Below, piece by piece: positions 62,194 through 64,000 of a stretch of 64,000 bases of DNA (positions are counted from its first letter, which is position 1; each line of letters starts with the position of its first letter). The stretch is from Mercenaria mercenaria (lineage: Eukaryota > Mollusca > Bivalvia > Venerida > Veneridae), in NCBI RefSeq assembly GCF_021730395.1, contig NW_026461869.1, positions 1 through 64,000 of the forward strand, given 5' to 3'. Under the pieces are notes generated by a model. The model was not told where the DNA came from. It did no database searches and saw only the letters and a list, made by a program, of their open reading frames with translations. The position numbers and the translations under genes are program-made.

Positions 62194-64000
62194 CTTTTTG
62201 AGCCCCCCATGAGTGGTGGGGGCACATAGATTTGCTCTTGTCTGTGCGTCCGTCCGTCCGAAGTTTGTGATGCACCTAGTTCAAAAAGTATTTGATATAA
62301 ATTGATGAAACCTTGCATGAGTCTTTATCATGATATGAAATTGCGCACCTCCTAATTTTTGTTTGGCTCCGCCCCTATTTTTAGAGTTATGGCCCCTGAA
62401 ATAGTCAAAAATGCACATTTTCACCTTGTGACACGCCTAGCTCAAAAAGTATTTGATATTGATTCATGAAACCTTGCATGATATGAACTTGCGCACCTCC
62501 TATTTTTATGCCCCCGGCATCTACTGATGCGGGAGGCATATAGTGATTGTCCTGTCTGTCCGTTCGTTTGTTTGTCCGTACGTACGAGGTTAACCAAATG
62601 GGACCGTTTCGTCTAGCATCAATACCCCTTACTAGAATGACTTGATACTAATGCAGATGTAACCTGTGACCATTCCTCATCTTCACACATCACCTGACCT
62701 CGTTTTGGACTTAGGTTGCTTTATATGGGTCAGCTCTTGGTTAACCAAATGGGACTGTTTCGTCTAGCATCAATACCCCTTACTTGAATGACTTGATACT
62801 AAAGGAGATGTAACCTGTGACCATTCCTCATCTTCACACATCACCTGACCTCAGTTTGGCCTTTACCTTGTTTTGGACTTAGGTTGCTTTATATGGGCCA
62901 TCTCTTGGTTAACCAAATGGGACCGTTTCGTCTAGCATCAGTACCCCTTACTAGAATGAATTTATACTAATGCAGATGTAACCTGTGACCATTCCTCATC
63001 TTCAGACATCACCTGACCTCAGTGACCTTGTCCTCGTTTTGGACTTAGGCTGCTTTATATGGGCCATCTCTTGGTTAACCAAATGGTACCGTTTCATCTA
63101 GCATCAATACCCCTTACTAGAATGTCTTGGTACTAATGCAGATGTAACCTGCGACCATTCCTCATCTTCACACATCACCTGACCTCAGTGACCTTGACCT
63201 CGTTTTGGACTTAGGTTGCTTCATATTGGCCATCTCTTGGTTAACCAAATGGGACTGTTTCGTCTAGAATAAATACCCCTTACTAGAATGAATTTATGGT
63301 AATGCAGATGTAACCTGTGACCATTCCCCATCTTCACATATCACCTGACCTCAGTTTGACCTTGAACTTGACCTCATTTTGGACTTCAGTTACTTTGTAT
63401 CGACAAGGATGCCATCGGGGGCATCAAGTGTTTATTGAACGCAGCTCCTTGTTCATCTGGGTCTGCCGTCTATTTCCAGAGTTATGGCCCATGAAATAGT
63501 CAAAAATGCTCATTTTCACCTGGTGACGCGCCTAGCTCAAAAAGTATTTAATATAAATTGGTTAAACCTTGCATGAGTCTTTATCATCATATGAACTTGT
63601 GCACCTCCTATTTTTCATATGGGTCTGCCCCCTATATTTAAAGTTATGGCCCGTGAAATAGTCAAAAATGCACATTTTCACCTAAGTAATGTGATGCGCC
63701 TAACTCAAAAGTATTTAATATAAATTGATTAAACCTTGCATGAGTCTTTATCATGATATGAACTTGTGAACCTCCTATTTATTATCTGCCTCCGCCCCCA
63801 TTTTCAGAGTTATGGCCCCTGAAATAGTCAAAAATGCACATTTTCACCTTTTGACACACCTAGCTCAAAAAGTATATGATATAAATGGATGAAAACTTAC
63901 ATGAGTCCTTGCTATGATATGAACTTGCACACATCTTATTTATTTGCTGGCTCCACCCCCTATTTTTAAAGTTATGGCCCCTGAAATAGTAAAAAAATGC
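62194..64000 (-). mobile_element. Helentron-like element H9, runs off the window
   Basis: Read on the minus strand the 3' end is GTGCCCCCACCACTCATGGG then GGGCTCAAAAAG, a hairpin with an A-run, preceded by CGGACGGACGGACGCACAGA. The core has monomers of about 163 bp with GAGTTATGGCCCCTGAAATA, GTCAAAAATGCACATTTTCA and CCTTGCATGAGTC. Interrupted by the element at 62508-63453. The 5' end is beyond 64000. Confidence 0.7.
62508..63453 (-). mobile_element. Helentron-like element H8 nested in H9
   Basis: On the minus strand it starts AACAAGGAGCTGCGTTCAAT, with GATGCCCCCGATGGCATCC close by. It ends in GATGCCGGGGGCAT then AAAAA. GATGCCCCCG and CGGGGGCATC-type blocks lie near both ends. The core has five monomers of about 153-168 bp (GGTTAACCAAATGGGACCGT, CATCAATACCCCTTACTAGA, CTGTGACCATTCCTCATCTT). 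Removing it restores the H9 monomer (CTCCTATTTTT joined to CATCTGGGTCTGCC), so insertion was clean, inside a T-run. Confidence 0.78.

Noticed and set aside
61916-62275. 119-residue minus-strand protein
   Set aside because: Starts within the 3' end of H9 (GACGGACGGACG) and shows no family resemblance downstream.

Overview
This is a eukaryotic, intron-rich, AT-rich and very repeat-dense window. It most likely comes from a marine bivalve mollusc. The reasons are the small host exons with GT-AG introns, the expanded RING/B-box TRIM-type gene, and the dominance of repeats that resemble well-known bivalve elements: Helentron-like elements with about 145-175 bp tandem cores, tRNA-headed SINEs ending in CGTTAAACCCAA, and the foldback element beginning GAGCCGTGCC. 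The species call is inference; no database search was run.

Three host genes can be supported. (1) Minus strand, 4024-21707: methylmalonyl-CoA mutase (MMUT). Twelve coding exons give residues 1-477, from the mitochondrial presequence through the catalytic barrel. The cobalamin-binding C-terminal part lies beyond the left edge of the window. (2) Plus strand, 37951-42727: a complete five-exon, 614-residue TRIM-like protein with a RING, one B-box, a coiled coil and a propeller-like C-terminus. Its Src-like N-terminus, MGSGTSKPKR, predicts myristoylation. (3) Plus strand, 48587 to beyond 61503: the first two coding exons of a YAE1-like Fe-S assembly adaptor, separated by a 12.7-kb intron packed with transposons.

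Layout. 1-3720: a 145-bp tandem array split by a Helentron-like insertion. 4024-21707: MMUT exons among Helentron-like elements, a CR1/L2-like LINE and foldback MITEs. 21708-37950: mostly transposons, namely a 3-kb long-inverted-repeat element, a Jockey/CR1-like LINE, a TA-flanked element rich in GACGTC, another Helentron-like element, an old LINE fossil and a SINE. 37951-42727: the TRIM gene. 44089-47169: a 992-bp unit in three nearly identical copies, full of TTACAGCTGTAA-type palindromes. 48587-61503: YAE1 with two hAT-type elements, a SINE pair and nested Helentron-like elements in its intron. 62194-64000: two nested Helentron-like elements.

The most distinctive signal is a recurring architecture. 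At least eight elements with unrelated core sequences share a 5' end AACAAG plus hairpin, a core of monomers about the length of nucleosomal DNA, often a GACGGACG-type stretch, and a 3' hairpin followed by an A-run. Several of these cores independently carry TGACCTTGACCT, a direct repeat of the nuclear-receptor half-site AGGTCA. No CRISPR array, bacterial operon, rRNA gene or intact autonomous transposase was seen.
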